Assembly: GCA_015499995.1 (NCBI GenBank)
Contig: JADNRV010000102.1
Location: 124,001-188,000, forward strand
Length of the DNA: 64,000 nucleotides
Source of the DNA: Flammula alnicola
Taxonomy: Eukaryota; Basidiomycota; Agaricomycetes; Agaricales; Strophariaceae
Direction: 5' to 3'
Shown: positions 23,297 to 35,167 of the stretch, piece by piece
Layout: each line of letters begins with the position of its first letter
Numbering within the stretch: position 1 is the first letter of the stretch
Program-made: the position numbers and the translations under genes
The notes under the pieces: generated by a model
Told to the model about the DNA's origin: nothing
Database searches by the model: none
The model's input: the letters and a program-made list of their open reading frames with translations, nothing else

Positions 23297-24207
23297 TAGT
23301 GAATGACCCGGGTAACCCCCGGGTAATTTTTTCTGACCCGTACCCGTACCCGTCGAAACCCGTACCCGTGAGGTACGGGTACGGGTTTATGCGGGTAAGA
23401 GCAGGGGGTATGCGTAAACCTGATGGTCAACGCTGCCCGTGATTGGGTAGTGAATAAACGAATGAGGGGTGGGCAGAGCAAGCCTCGCCGATGCACCCAA
23501 GACGTCAATTGACGTGTGGATAACCATCTGCGAGGGTCAATGCCGGGACAGTGGATACACTGCCCTGAACGACGACACCCCTGGTGTCACGTTGATGCCA
23601 AAGACAACGGGATGGATTGGCAGCAGCGGCAGGGCCTCGGAAATAATGCGCAACAGGTGCAATGGCAATGCCATGAACATGGGCATAGTTGGCAGGGTGC
23701 GTCCTATTGAACAACAGAAGGGTGTGGTGGCGGGACAGTCGAAGGTGGGGCAGAAGCTCCAGAGGAGCGCCATGAGCACTATCCTGCATGGAAAAGAAGG
23801 GGCTGGGTAAGTAGAGACGTGCATGATGGGCTGTGACGAACCTGGCACCTCATCCTCGTCACATTGCCCTACTACACCATGATATGCTGTACTATCCATG
23901 CCTCAAAGCCTTTCAGCATCGTCGGGGAGATCGTTGTTGTCGGTGTCGACTGCAGCGGTGGTTGAGAAATTGAGGACGTGAGTGGTGGAGGGAGGAAAGC
24001 AAGTTGGGATCAATTGGGATCAAACGTGAGTCGTACAATCGTCACTCAAAGCTGTTTAAAACTCCGACGGCACATTGCCGAAGGTACCCTCATACCCGCC
24101 TCATGGGTACGGGTTTGGTAAGGGTACAGATTCTCATACCCGTACCCGTACCCCCGCTTACCCGTGGCCCGTACCCGCGCGGGTTTGCGTACCCGTGTCG
24201 ATCACTA
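23297..24207. mobile_element. Non-autonomous hAT-type element, 911 bp
   Basis: It is flanked by a perfect 8-bp duplication ATCATGAA (23289-23296 and 24208-24215). The uninterrupted site is preserved in copy 1. The ends are TAGTGAATGACCCGGGTA and the inverse of TAGTGATCGACACGGGTA, 15 of 18 matching. The subterminal DNA has many CCCGTACCCG words in both orientations, a style common in hAT elements. No transposase frame is present; the internal ORFs (for example 23469-23810) have no recognisable motif. Confidence 0.85.
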
Positions 24208-24309
24208 ATCATGAATTACATATGAGCCCCAATATATCTTCCATCTTTCATGGGCACAAATCAGAAAGAGCTGTCCATTATTGTTGGGCCCAGTCTGCTT
24301 TCTTATCTG

Positions 24310-24576
24310 ACTTTGGCTAGTCTAGGCTAGTCTTTCCTAAATAGACTTCGAGGTAATGTGAACGCCAAAGTGATGCGATCTTGACGATTATATGATGTCC
24401 TTAAAAGGCAAGTTGGCGGTAGTGCAGAGCGTTCACCCCTTGGCTTGTTTTGCGGCCCACGCGGGGTGACGAACAATGCGGGGTAGGTCGGGGCGTCTAG
24501 GTCATGAGCTCTTTATAGGATGATGCATGACGGTTAACGGATGTTTGGTGACACTTTTTTAGGGAAGTTTCTTGGG
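24310..24576. other. Promoter region of the small secreted protein gene
   Basis: No coding feature. It ends at a TATA box. Confidence 0.5.
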
Positions 24577-24583
24577 TATAAAA
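24577..24583 (+). promoter_or_regulatory. TATA box
   Basis: TATAAAA lies 59 bp before the start codon of the secreted protein gene, a good position for a strongly expressed fungal gene. Confidence 0.6.
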
Positions 24584-24641
24584 CGACCCAACTTTCAAGC
24601 AATGTCAGTCAGTACCAGAAAGCTTTCAAAGTACTACAAAG

Positions 24642-25089
24642 ATGCAGTTTATTAACATCGCCGCCCTCGCCATCTGCGTCCTTACCAATCAAGTAATGGC
24701 AGTCGCCATTGCTGGACCTGAAGTCCAAGAGCTCGTCGTGCGCCAAGGCAGACCCGTTGCATTCAACGTCGCTCCACAGGGTGCAGGTAAGCAGGCGTCC
24801 ACCTCCTACTAGTGCTCCACACGAGCTCGTATTTTTCGACGGCACAGCATGCGGAACCGGCACTACCATCTCCTGCTCTCCCTCCACTAGCAGTCCCTGC
24901 AAAGGCAACTTCAACCCGGCACAAGCCTCCATCGTCGTGACCGAGGCTGCTGGCAATTGTCACGTAAGCTTGTACACGGAGGACAATCAGGCTGGCGGCG
25001 TCGTGCAGAGGCTGGACACCGACACAACAGGAACTTGCGTTTTCACCTCCGCCGCTACTTGGAAGAGCTATGGAATCTTTTGCGATTAG
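24642..25089 (+). CDS. Small secreted cysteine-rich protein, 128 aa
   Basis: Two exons, 24642-24786 and 24848-25089, with one GT-AG intron. The N-terminus MQFINIAALAICVLTNQVMA is a clear signal peptide. The mature part starts near a VVRQ site that could be a propeptide end. Six cysteines (ACGTG, ISCS, SPCK, GNCH, GTCV, IFCD) could form three disulfides. The spacing and the CHVSLYTEDNQAGG / WKSYGIFC segments are reminiscent of small beta-rich crystallin-fold secreted proteins, but this is only a resemblance. The TATA box and compact structure suggest high or induced expression. It may be an effector or a cell-surface protein; its function is not known. Confidence 0.75.
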
Positions 25090-26386
25090 TGTGGTGGGGA
25101 GGGAGGACTGTGGGAATTAGCAGTGTCGTACATATTTTGGAAATTTCTAGGGCCGTTCTTGGTCGAGGAATTTTCAATTTTCATTCGCTAGTATTACATA
25201 GTCAGCTCCGAGTCGATTGTCCAAAGACATGCTACCATTTTGCACCAGGTGCTGGGATGTTAAAGTGGATTGCAGCCCAGGAGCAGAGGAATATAGTGGA
25301 TAAGCAGCCTCGAAGTATGTTCCAGATCGACCGCTGATCAGGGCAGGTGCAAGCCGGAGTGGAGAGGTTGGGCGCAATGTCCTCCCCCCCTGCACGAGAT
25401 ATAAGAGAGCAGCATTGGTTATGGGATAAGAAATCAGCCTAGAGCGCAATCATTCGCTCTATGAGGTCTTTACACGGTTGAGGCTGTCATGTACGCTCGA
25501 GGAAGCCACGAGCACGGGCGCTTACTGAATTGCCCTGGGGGAAGTTGGAACAATCACAACCGCACCTTAAATCTGATGGATCACTGGCGATGGCATCGCA
25601 TATAAATTCGTTGACGGTCCTCAGGCTTGGGACGCGTTCACACCGTACGTGGCTCACGCCATCTCGACTACACACCTGAAATTAATCACAAACAAGGCAC
25701 CCACATAAATAGAGTATTAGCTGGGGAAAAACCGCCGTCTTCAGGATTCCGGAGGTTCCGCCTGCTCTACGAATCATGGACGTACTATCTGCACCCAAAG
25801 GGCTAATAAGAACCAGGAATCTTAAGGTCGCCATTGGGTCGTCATTGGACTTGTTGTCATCGGAGAAAATATAGTAGATAAGATATTGTACGATACATTC
25901 GGAAGGTACCGTATAACTCTATATGTGATTCTAGGATAGAAAAAAATACCTTGAATCCTCTGCCAGGCTTAAGCATGATGAAAAAAGACTACGCGCTGCC
26001 TCAGTAGGATGGTCTATCGAGGTTTTTCTTTTAGAATACCTTAGAATATTTGTATTCATAGATGACGAATTGTAACAATTGTAACAAAGCAACCAACGAT
26101 CGCGCATGTAAATAAAAAAATACTGTGCAATTTTTGATGTCTTGCGCATTCGGTGAGGTATCCGTAGGTACTGAGCAGCCAACGAGCATGGCCCAAATAG
26201 TAAATGAAAGTGTATTCACTCACATTCAGGTAATGCAAACAAGAAGATCCACCAGTCTTAATCACCATTACGATCATAAAGAAACAAATACACGATAGCA
26301 GACAAGTGATATACAAAGGCCTAACAAGAATTCAGAGAAAAGAAAGGGAATCAACAGACACAATGAGAGGCACGTCAGCCGATAGC
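25090..26386. other. Intergenic
   Basis: 1.3 kb without a convincing gene, RNA or repeat. The small minus-strand ORFs at 25.9-26.3 kb are hydrophobic but lack splice or family support. Confidence 0.5.
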
Positions 26387-27920
26387 CTACGATCCGTGCA
26401 TATAGGGATCCTCATACCCTACCGACATGATGAGTCAGAGATTTGGAAAGCCAAGCAGTTATGTATGTACTTACGATGAGTCCCGAATAACATCATCATC
26501 GCCGCGTCAGCACGCTCCTTGCCATCGAGGCGTGGATCACGAGCTTTCGCCGAAACCAATCGGAACTCTGAGTCAGTCAGGCCATCTGTGTCGGGGGCCT
26601 CAGGATACTCCACTGCACAAGAAAGCCTATCTTCACCGGATGGCGCTGAGGCCTCCTCCTGGCCGCCGTAAGCAGGATTCACATAAAATTTGTATCCCGT
26701 CGCCGAAGACTGTCCCGCCGCTTGTACTGCCTGTGAGGGAATGGTGCCAGCCATACTCTGGGCATGCTGGGCAACCTGCAAAGGCTGCGCAAGCGCCGCC
26801 ACATTATTGAATCCATCAGGCACGAAGAATATCTCGGTAACCAGCTCAGACATGAGCTGTGCAAACTTCTGCACTCGGGAAGAAGCGGATGGGCCATGAT
26901 CCCGCATGAACTGCTGCAACTTGCAATGCGCGTTGATAACCATGGCGAGAGAAGAGAAGGGAGAGAGCCTGAATTCGCTACGCACATCCGTGGCAGTGAA
27001 AGGAGTGAGAGGGTCATTCGGGGGCAAGTTCGAACGGAGACAATCGCCAGACGCAGTCCACCATGTCCAAGTTAGCTGGGATGCTAGCGGCGCAGGTTGC
27101 CCCGTGACGTAGAAGGACCGATCTTTGGCGATCCCTAGCGCCAGGCCTTCCGGGAGCAGCGCATGAGGATGAAGGACAATGACGTCCCACGACGGTCTGT
27201 GAAAAGGTGCCTTCGACACCTATAGACAATTTGTCGGAACCACTATCAAAGACAAAGTAAGAGCGCACGTGTAGAGGCCGCATGGGAGCCTCGAGTGGAT
27301 GCTCACATGCCCCCCACTTTTCGTTGGATTGGCGTAAAGCATCGAGCATGGCGTTGGCGTCGTCTTCAGCCGGAACAAAGCAGTAAGTTCCGTAAAGTTC
27401 CCATTGAGTACGAAGGTTGGACTCCACTAGAAATACGAGGTATTCGTCAATTAATGGAAATTGCCGCAGGGTGGACTCACAGAGAATCGCATTGGCGGTG
27501 CTATCCAAGAGAAATCGGCCCATGTCGGGAGGCTGGAGACGCTGCTGGCTAAGATAATCTTCCTGGAATAGGGCGTCAAATATTGCATGAATGCAGAACA
27601 CAACCACTCACCACCTCCCTCTTTCGCGTCACATTGTTACGAACGGCGTTGATTATGCGGGCAGCCTGCAGGTCGGCAACTGCAGAGCCAGTGAGGAAAG
27701 ACCGCTGATCGCAGGCAAGAAGCCGATGTCGAAGAGCCTTGTCGTCTCTAGATTCCGGGGACCATTCGCTGTCCGTTTGTACTGTGTCGGACGGTGGTGC
27801 AAGTGCGCGAACCAAGGCGTTATTCCCGTCTCCGATGTGCGGATTCGGGGGTAACTTTTTGACAAGTGGCATGACCACACGGAATTGCTGGGCGTCCTCA
27901 TCGAGTTCAACACGAGACAT
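26387..27920 (-). CDS. Unknown 459-aa protein
   Basis: Four exons join in phase: 27920-27612 (MSRVELDEDAQQFRVVMPLV onwards), 27562-27269, 27219-26475 and 26418-26387, with stop TAG at 26387-26389. The donors are GTGAGT, GTGCGC and GTAAGT. The protein is soluble in character, with ordered central segments such as FPLIDEYLVFLVESN, WDVIVLHPHALLPEGLALG and LASQLTWTWWTASGDCL, and an alanine/glutamine-rich region near residues 340-390. The C-terminal segment EFRLVSAKARDPRLDGKERA is helical. The protein ends HRYEDPYMHGS. I do not recognise a known domain. Consistent splice phases and even composition argue for a real gene. Confidence 0.65.
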
Positions 27921-28175
27921 CTATGGCGGTGGTCCCGCTGCGTCCGAGTTGACGAAAAAGGACATTGCGCCTATTTGACCGTGTTGGTCAAGAGCTTCCA
28001 CTCGGCAGAACTCCGTCTGGGGCGGGTTGGCGTCGGTTGGCGGTTTTCGGACGTTCGTTAATGGGGTCTTTGCGCTACTGTTTGATGGGAGCTTGATGCT
28101 TGTATTATTGGGTAGGTGTGGCCATTCGATGAATTTACTTCGTTTTCGTTTCTTAATATGTTTTGGGCGATATAG

Positions 28176-28415
28176 GTATCAAACCCTTGTCGGCGTTCGG
28201 ACTCCGGAGGCATCCGAGTCGCGCACCAGTTCCAGGCAGAACGTCTCGTGGAAGCCTGCAGCACGAATATCAAAGCTGAAGTTGAGGCACCTAAAGACCT
28301 TCTAGCGTTCCTTCATGACACCTTGGTTGGCTTGGACCCGGCTGCAGCCGTTTTTGGTCATGATTTAGAAGAGCAAAGCATTTTCGAGAGGAATTCACCC
28401 AGTATTAAAATTTAA
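28176..28415 (+). CDS. Possible 3'-terminal exon of an unrecognised plus-strand gene
   Basis: After an acceptor-like TATAG at 28171-28175 an 80-codon frame runs to TAA at 28413-28415. It reads VAHQFQAERLVEACSTN and LLAFLHDTLVGLDPAAAVFG, which looks like folded protein and not random translation. No upstream exon or start could be linked with confidence. It may be a fragment, or an exon of a short gene divergent from the 459-aa gene. Confidence 0.3.
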   Translation, partial: VSNPCRRSDSGGIRVAHQFQAERLVEACSTNIKAEVEAPKDLLAFLHDTLVGLDPAAAVFGHDLEEQSIFERNSPSIKI

Positions 28416-28623
28416 TACGCCCCCAGTGTTGGAATTGAATCAACTTAGTGCTGCTGGACAATCACGACAGAAGCAACTTCGGACATTGACATCACTTGTA
28501 TTGTGTGATAACTACATTCCTGGTTCACGTAGCTCTTTAGTTCTCACTTAATGGGACCCCGAACGAAATAGATGGGTATATATTTCAGATGTGTTACTGG
28601 GCCGGCGATCAGTAAGTCCTTAT

Positions 28624-29269
28624 TTATGCGCTATTCGTAGAGTTGACAACTGGTGCGACGCAAAGAACCTGAGGTAAAACGAAGATCAGCTGATGAAACG
28701 CACAGGAAAGCAAGACTCACCTCTCCTGGGTAGATGTTAGTACAACCCACACTAACGTTTGGGTTGTCAGTCAGAAGGTCAGCGGTGGTGATGTTAGCCT
28801 GTGCCGCAATTGCGTCGCACGCATCGCCAGATGCTACCACGTGGACGGTGCTGCAGTCCTCACCCACGAGGCCCAGACAAAGGACCTAGAAGGTAATTAA
28901 GTATTGAGTAATTATCGTACTTGTTTATGGTCTTTCGTACTTCGCTTACGGCCAGATTGTCGCAAGCTGGATCGATGATTTTGCTATTGACCGAAGCCAG
29001 CTGGAATCTTCACGAAAAGTCAATACCATTGCCCTCCATCCGGAAGTAAGAAATAAACATACGTCGATACATTCTGCTCTGCGGAAATTTTGTCGCAAAA
29101 ATCTCCTGGCTGGACGGTATAGTTTCTAGCACAGGCCTGCGACCTGACGAGCACACCTGCGGAACACGGAAATCAGCCAACGGGAACATCAGAAGCGAGC
29201 TGTGATGAGAGACGAACCAAAAGAGAGACCAGCAATAGCGAAGACGTTGATATTGTTGAAATTGACCAT
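28624..29269 (-). CDS. Secreted protein with two LysM domains, 140 aa (paralog A)
   Basis: LysM modules bind chitin and related N-acetylglucosamine polymers; secreted fungal LysM proteins can shield hyphae or scavenge chitin fragments. Five exons: 29269-29218, 29156-29063, 29007-28941, 28885-28721 and 28668-28624, all in phase. A signal peptide (MVNFNNINVFAIAGLSF) is followed by LysM1 (YTVQPGDFCDKISAEQ to CDNLAVSEVLCLG) and LysM2 (VHVVASGDACDAIAAQ to GCTNIYPGEVLCVAP). The cysteines fit the fungal-type LysM layout. The tail ends NSTNSA. A close paralog lies 1.3 kb away with identical exon phases. There are no other domains, so it has the form of an effector-type LysM protein. Confidence 0.88.
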
Positions 29270-30578
29270 GGTAGAATAGGTGTGATTTCAGGATCCTGGA
29301 GGACTGATGAAATCGAGAGCGAAATATCACCTTCTTATACCTCTCTTTACCCTTGGTAAGAATCTAGAAAGCCACCATAGAGTCATCAGAAGTGAAACTC
29401 CAGAAGCAGTTACGTTTATTTTTCCAGGCAGGCTGACTCGCTCTGAGAAAGAAACCAACGGCACGCGCTGCAGCTGCAGCTGGCAGTGGTCTATTAATAG
29501 ATGTTCGGGTTTCACGTCGGTCTTCCCAACGACGGCGGATGCATTAAAACGGAAACAAATGGGCGGGAGTTCCATACTTATAGGCGACAAATGGGGTACA
29601 GAAGTCAACGCTCAGCGGTCAACGCCCTTAGCCGACGGCTGCGATGGGGGTGACAGTGATTCGGCCTTTTTTTTTTCAGTGCAGCGGCATATTATCGCCT
29701 TGAGCCTTAGATCTACAGGCACTTGTGATTCAGTGACTCGAACGCGTTGAAGCCATTGCGTACATGCAGAAGGTAGGTGGGTATTTTCCCTCGGCTCCGT
29801 ATCTAATACCAATACGTCGTAATTACATCGCTAGGAAGGCGCCGTGTCGTTCACTGCCATGGAATAACTGTGAATCTGATTGGGGTCGATTTTGTTCTCA
29901 GGATGGTTCTTGTCGTGCGTGTAGAATAAAAATAAATTGTCTGTGACGATATTTCACAGAACACAACATCAATTGGAATGTGGATGTGGGGTACATAGCT
30001 TATTGAATGGTCATTAGAAATAGACATCAGATTTGTGAAAGAGTACGTCGTCAAATTGTGAAGGATTGCACGAGGACACCACATCGCAGGGAGGAAGAAA
30101 GGCGTGACAGGCAAAAGCTTGGTGAAACCGGTCTATTTATAAGGAATGAATTCACTAGTAGACGCGCGCTTAAACGCCGTTTAGATTATAGTGGAGCAAC
30201 AGGACAGACCTTATGGAAAATACTGGTTCCATCCCTCTCCTGTCTGGAATCAGTCTGTATAGAAGTACCCCGGCCATTGCGTTACGTGCTCATAAAAAGC
30301 CGATGTGGAGGCTCCTAACTCAGAGTACGGTCTTCTCACACTTCTTCACGAGCTTCTCGTTGACACTGACCAAAGTGTACTCTATAGAAGGAATTTAAAA
30401 CTCTCATATTTATATGGGTCAGCTTGAAAGATAAATTGCTGTATTCCCGACATATATATCCCTTGCCTCCTGATCCACATGTAACACAGTATGCATCACA
30501 ATCTACCGCTGACTTTATTTCCAATGACCGAGAAGGGCGCATGCCATCTATCTATCTATCAGCTATGTAAGTTCACGT
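29270..30578. other. Intergenic between the LysM paralogs
   Basis: Promoter of paralog A and 3' flank of paralog B. No other gene was recognised. Confidence 0.5.
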
Positions 30579-31244
30579 TCATGCCCCAGTTGTGGAGTTA
30601 AAAACAGGCGCGACACAAAGAACCTGAGGTACCAGGGAAATCAGCCCATAGTCATAATAACAAAAATACAAGCTACTCACTTCTCCTAGGTCGATGTTGG
30701 TACAACCCGCATTTATATTCGGGTTGTCAGTCAGAAGGTCGGCGGTGCTGATGTTAGCCTGACCCGCAATAGAGTTGCAACTGTCTCCGGATGCCACCAC
30801 ATGGACGGTGCTGCAGTCCTGACCCACAAGTCCGAGACAAAGAACCTACAAAATGCCATAGGAATCAGAAAATGATCTGTAATTACTTAAATAATTTTTT
30901 TACTTCGCCTACGAACAAATTGTCGCAAGCCGGGTCGATTATTCCACTGTTAACAGTGGCCAACTGAAACCTGGTTAATTTGTGTAGTCAGTACATCGCC
31001 ACAAGACCAATCAAAAAATCAGACGCACGTCGATACATTCTGCTCTGCGGAGATTTTGTCGCAGAAATCTCCAGGCTGAACTGTGTAGTTCCTAGCGCAA
31101 GCTGGGGCAGACTGGGCCTTGACGAGCACGGTTGCTGAAAACAAAAGTAAGCTGCCATAAATATGAGAAGCGAACGATCGTGAGAAGCTCACCAAGAGAG
31201 AGACAAGCAATAATACAGGTCTGGGCCCTGGTGAAATTGAGCAT
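30579..31244 (-). CDS. Secreted protein with two LysM domains, 144 aa (paralog B)
   Basis: Same architecture and exon phases as the gene at 28624-29269: exons 31244-31193, 31134-31029, 30970-30904, 30845-30681 and 30623-30579. The signal sequence MLNFTRAQTCIIACLSL leads to ATVLVKAQSAP and LysM1 (YTVQPGDFCDKISAEQ to CDNLFVGEVLCLG), then LysM2 (VHVVASGDSCNSIAGQ to GCTNIDLGEVLCVAP), ending NSTTGA. The LysM cores are nearly identical to paralog A, while signal peptide and tail differ. This points to a local tandem duplication with faster change outside the ligand-binding modules. The short extension SAP before LysM1 accounts for the four extra residues. Confidence 0.88.
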
Positions 31245-32184
31245 AACTAGATATTTAATCGCTTTTATGTCTTGAGCTGAGTGCTGCAGTAATGTTGTTC
31301 TTCGAGAACTGAGGAACCTGAGAGCGAAATACCAGCCTTTTATACATTTTCTAAGCCTCCTTATCCTCCTTCTTATACTAGAATGACCCAAGCCGCCTTG
31401 TCCTCAAACCGAGATGCATAATAAAAGATGCAACAAGAGAAGAAGTTTCTCCTCCGAGTTGACTCGTCCTAGCACATGCGTTCTCATGGTTCTATTCATA
31501 GCTTCCGACGTAGCTTTTTGGGTGCGCAAAAGATGGCGGGCTTACAATGTGATCAAGCACATCAAACTGCACATCGTTTTCTTTGAACTTGCTCGACAAT
31601 TTGATGGTGCCTCTCGGCGGGTGGGCGCCGAGAGTTGGTGGAGAGGCACTTCCGAACCGCTGCCTCCATGTGGCCAAGGGCCATTTTTTGGATGAAGTTC
31701 TGATTCCGATGCAAGGGGCTCCTCAGAGTTGGCCTGTGGGGGGGAATTTGCATCGCAGAACATTGGGCCCTAGAATTAGATTTTTTTGGCAGCCGAAGCA
31801 TGCCGCGAGGCACCATCACGTTATCAGCGCTGTACTAAAATTAAATACTTAGAATAGAAACAAAAGGTCAGGCCTTCAGGTGTTGATATTCGGGCCCGAA
31901 CTCATATGCGGCCGAAAGGAGAAATGCATGGTGTACTTACACGGTGCGGTTCCATTTTGTTGTGGGCTGCACCGGCATATGATTCAAATTTGACTCCAAG
32001 TGATTCAAGCGTCTTGAGAAGTCTTTGATGAGAGGATTTTTTCCTACGACACATCGCGAGAGTATGCGGCATTTCCATATAACATACTGTCGAGCCGCTG
32101 TTATTGTTGAAGCCGAACACGCCCTTGAGAGAGGAGAGCTAACGAGATCTTTGAGTTATGACATGTTCGAAAAAGAACATTAGC
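31245..32184. other. Intergenic
   Basis: 940 bp with no convincing gene or repeat. Overlapping ORFs on both strands at 31.4-31.9 kb have no motif support. Confidence 0.5.
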
Positions 32185-35167
32185 CTAGTCGACACCGGTA
32201 TTATCTAGTGGCGCCTCGTCTTCCGAGGATGACTCCTCAGCTTGGGCATTCCTACCCCAGAATCTTCCTAGAATATTCCGCAACACGCGAGGCATAGGCT
32301 GAAATGACCAATATCGTTAGTTACGCCTCGGGTGCGAGGAAGTAAGAAATAACTTGCAGATATATATTCTTCTTCCTCCTGGTCTTCCTCCTCCTCTTCC
32401 TCCTCCTCCTCCTCCTCTTCGCTGTCTGCTTCAGCTACAGCTTGTTGGCGTTGTTGAGCAGGGGCCGGGGCCGCCTGCACTGGTGCAGGGATGAAGTCAA
32501 CCTCCACGAGGTTATCGTCATTGTCATCCTGCATATTATCGAGGCCGCCGGGCATGGCACCAGGTGCGGCGTTGACGGCCTCGACGAGCATTAGGTCTTC
32601 AAGAACATCAGGCGGAAGCTGGCCAGCCATCTGTGCAAACTGAAGGATCCCACCAGGGAAACGTTCGGCGAAATGTGGATGAGCATCGAAGAAGGCCTAG
32701 TTATGGCGATATTCGTTAATCAAGCTATGGGTCTGAATTGAATGGAAAAAGTTGACTTACCTGTAACTGTTGCCGGAATGCAGCATCAGGGATGAACTGC
32801 GCCAACCGTCTCTCGTCGTTAGCTCTTTGTCTACGGCTTCTTACCCTCGGCGAGTATAGATCATCCACACTGTGGAAGAATTGTGCATCATATTCATTGA
32901 TAGACGTAGGCGGTGGGAGTGGATCACAAGCGAGGGATTTCGCCTCCAACACTTGACGTGGGATGAATGAAAAGAGACGGCGGTATGACGTTTCGAGTAC
33001 CATAATGTGCCGATACACCGAGTACCGTAAATTCTGGTTTTCGAATTGAAAAAGGAACGATTTTCTTCGCTCAGTCACAGGGAGCGAAGACGGAAGAGTG
33101 GAGAAAGCTTCTGTCGCGGTCGATGTAAACCAAGTGGCATGCTCTTTCCACAAGGGCAGAGAGCGTTGGACGTAAAGATGAGATAGGAGATGAAGCGTTC
33201 CCACAGGCAGTGATAAAGAGCTGTTTTGAGAGGTCAAATGGCATTCATATTGTGAGGAAAGGCGAAAATCACGCACTAGGCATCTGTCTCGATCTTAAAG
33301 TCGCGATGCGCACGGATATTCGCAGGCAATGACACGTCCAACTTGTCGGCCAGAAGCGGTACAACAGATGGGAAATCGTGCAGCGCTTCCTTCAATGCAT
33401 TCGTACTCTTTGTATGGTCCTAAAAGAAGTAGTGAGCAAAATAATCCAGAAAGAAGGTAAACAAGTAACAATGTACCTTTTCCTTAGTAGCATCCTCCGA
33501 CACCCGCAAAGCAAGAGCTCTAGCATATGCCCATCCGGGCAGAACCGAGGGATTCAGACGTGTATCCTGCCCTACAGAACCGCTTGCGCGTCGTTCAGCA
33601 AAAATATCATATACATCCACGAGCCACTGTTGCATCCCAGCCTTGATCGCGAGGAAGTCCAAGTGTAGGAGGGCGCCATGAGGATCGTTCCAAGGATCAA
33701 TAGAATACATCAGTCGAGAAAACTCGAACGCAGTCCGTACACATCCTCTTCGCTGCAGATCTCTGTAAAATGCATTAGATGAAGGATGAGAAAAGAGACG
33801 GCAAAAAATGTAAAATTTAAAATTTAAAAATACTCACGTGACTTGTCGATGAAGGGCCAGGAAAAATGGTCGATTCTCGACGTGGTCGAAGTCCAAGCGA
33901 TTAAGCCCAGTAGTAAAGTTGAAAGACCCGATGAAAGAACGTTCGTAGGTGAACAGAGCCCTATCAATGAAATCGACGGCTTGAGCATGCTCTGAACGAG
34001 ATAAACCAGTCAACGATGTAACTCCGGATCCAACAATTCAGACTCACCTTCTCTATGTCGATAGACTTCAGATATTTGGAGCAGCGTGTCGGCATGCCAG
34101 GGTAAGGTTCCCAGAAGATCCCAGAAGCCCTGAGGGTCTATCTCAGAGAGCATTCGATAACAATCCTTGAAACCAAACCGAGCGAGAACGCACCTCCAGA
34201 AAGAACGGTGTCCATAAAGGCCTTGGTCATACTCTTGTACTTCTTGCTGTATTCTACGGTCCACCATTTCTCTTGCATTGGTGTCCAGCCGTGACGCTTG
34301 AGTTTCGCTTCGGTCTCCTCGTCGCTGAGAGGGCGGAGGGACAGTCCTTCACGACCTTTGGCTGCCCACCATGTAGGTTGAGGACGGGTCAGGTGCGATT
34401 TCACCGCGGGCACCTTTTTCCGACTTGATGATTGTTCCGTCCTGTTGGCTGTCACGACCCTAGAACCAAAGAATCTGCGCATCTCGGCTTCTCCGTCGAG
34501 ATGCTGCAGGGACACGGACAATAGATCGGCCAGTGATTGTTTCCCGGTTGTAGCCTGAGAGATCTTCTGGGAAGCAGGGTACCTGAAGGTCGCATGATGC
34601 ATTTCCGTGGAGAGATAAAGATAAAGATGGGCGTACTGGATGGAGAGTTCTGCCAACACTTGATCCAGCTCATCGTTGGCAGCTTTCTTTTCTTTTGCTC
34701 TCGCCTTCTTCAGAGCTTTCTTCTCATTGCGTACAGGAGGAACGGGAGTGCTCGTTCGTGTGGTTTTCGCGGGTTCCTTAGATGTGGGTGCATCGACTGC
34801 GGCGCCCTCTGTAGGCTTCTTTTTCTTTTTCTTGGACTGGCGCACTATCAGCACGTGGAGTCGAATATCGTATGGTGTTCATACCTTGCGCGATTTAGGA
34901 GCTTTTTCCTCCTCTTGCTCTGCCTCATCCTCTTCGCTATCTTCTGGAGCAAGAAACTATCGGCCACTTCAATCAATCCAGCTCCATCAATGACCTGATT
35001 AGATAAGATCTCACATTGGAGAATGTACCTCCCCCTCGACGTTGAGAAGGCCCTGGAATGTCTTCATCCTCGCTGATCTCATCCAAGGAGGATGTAGGCT
35101 TCGCTGAGTTGAGTGCCTCGAGCTCCTCGAGTTCCCGTTGTTGCCGCTTGTTCAGCCGAGGTGGCAT
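32185..35167 (-). CDS. RQC1: TCF25/Rqc1 homolog, ribosome quality control factor
   Basis: Rqc1/TCF25 acts with Ltn1 and Rqc2 at stalled 60S subunits to mark nascent chains for degradation. The start is ATG 35167 (MPPRLNKRQQRELEEL). Exons 35167-35015, 34956-34885 and 34836 onwards encode an acidic then lysine-rich N-terminus. Conserved landmarks follow: MRRFFGSRVV, LTRPQPTWWAAKGREGLSL, DPQGFWDLLGTLPWHADTLL, RPFFLALHRQV, YSIDPWNDPHGALL and LKEALHDFPSVVPLL. Near the C-terminus a run of about 20 acidic residues ends at EEEYIS, then a final exon 32298-32185 gives PMPRVLRNILGRFWGR and ends NTGVD. The last intron begins with GCAAGT; a GT reading would change frame and give a short unrelated tail. 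Not every internal intron was placed. Confidence 0.9.

Larger units (their letters stand above)
22637..24309 (+). repeat. 754-bp inverted duplication, copy 2 (interrupted)
   Basis: Inverted copy of 14567-15320, split by a 911-bp hAT-type insertion at 23297-24207. The junctions are GGAAGGTGATTC at the left and TCTTATCTG at the right. Outside these points the two loci share nothing obvious. Confidence 0.9.

Noticed and set aside
23469..23899. Transposase ORFs inside the hAT-type element
   Set aside because: The overlapping ORFs on both strands are short and show no hAT transposase motifs.
31414..31852. Overlapping ORFs on both strands between the LysM and TCF25 genes
   Set aside because: No splice logic, no motif and equal openness on both strands suggest chance.
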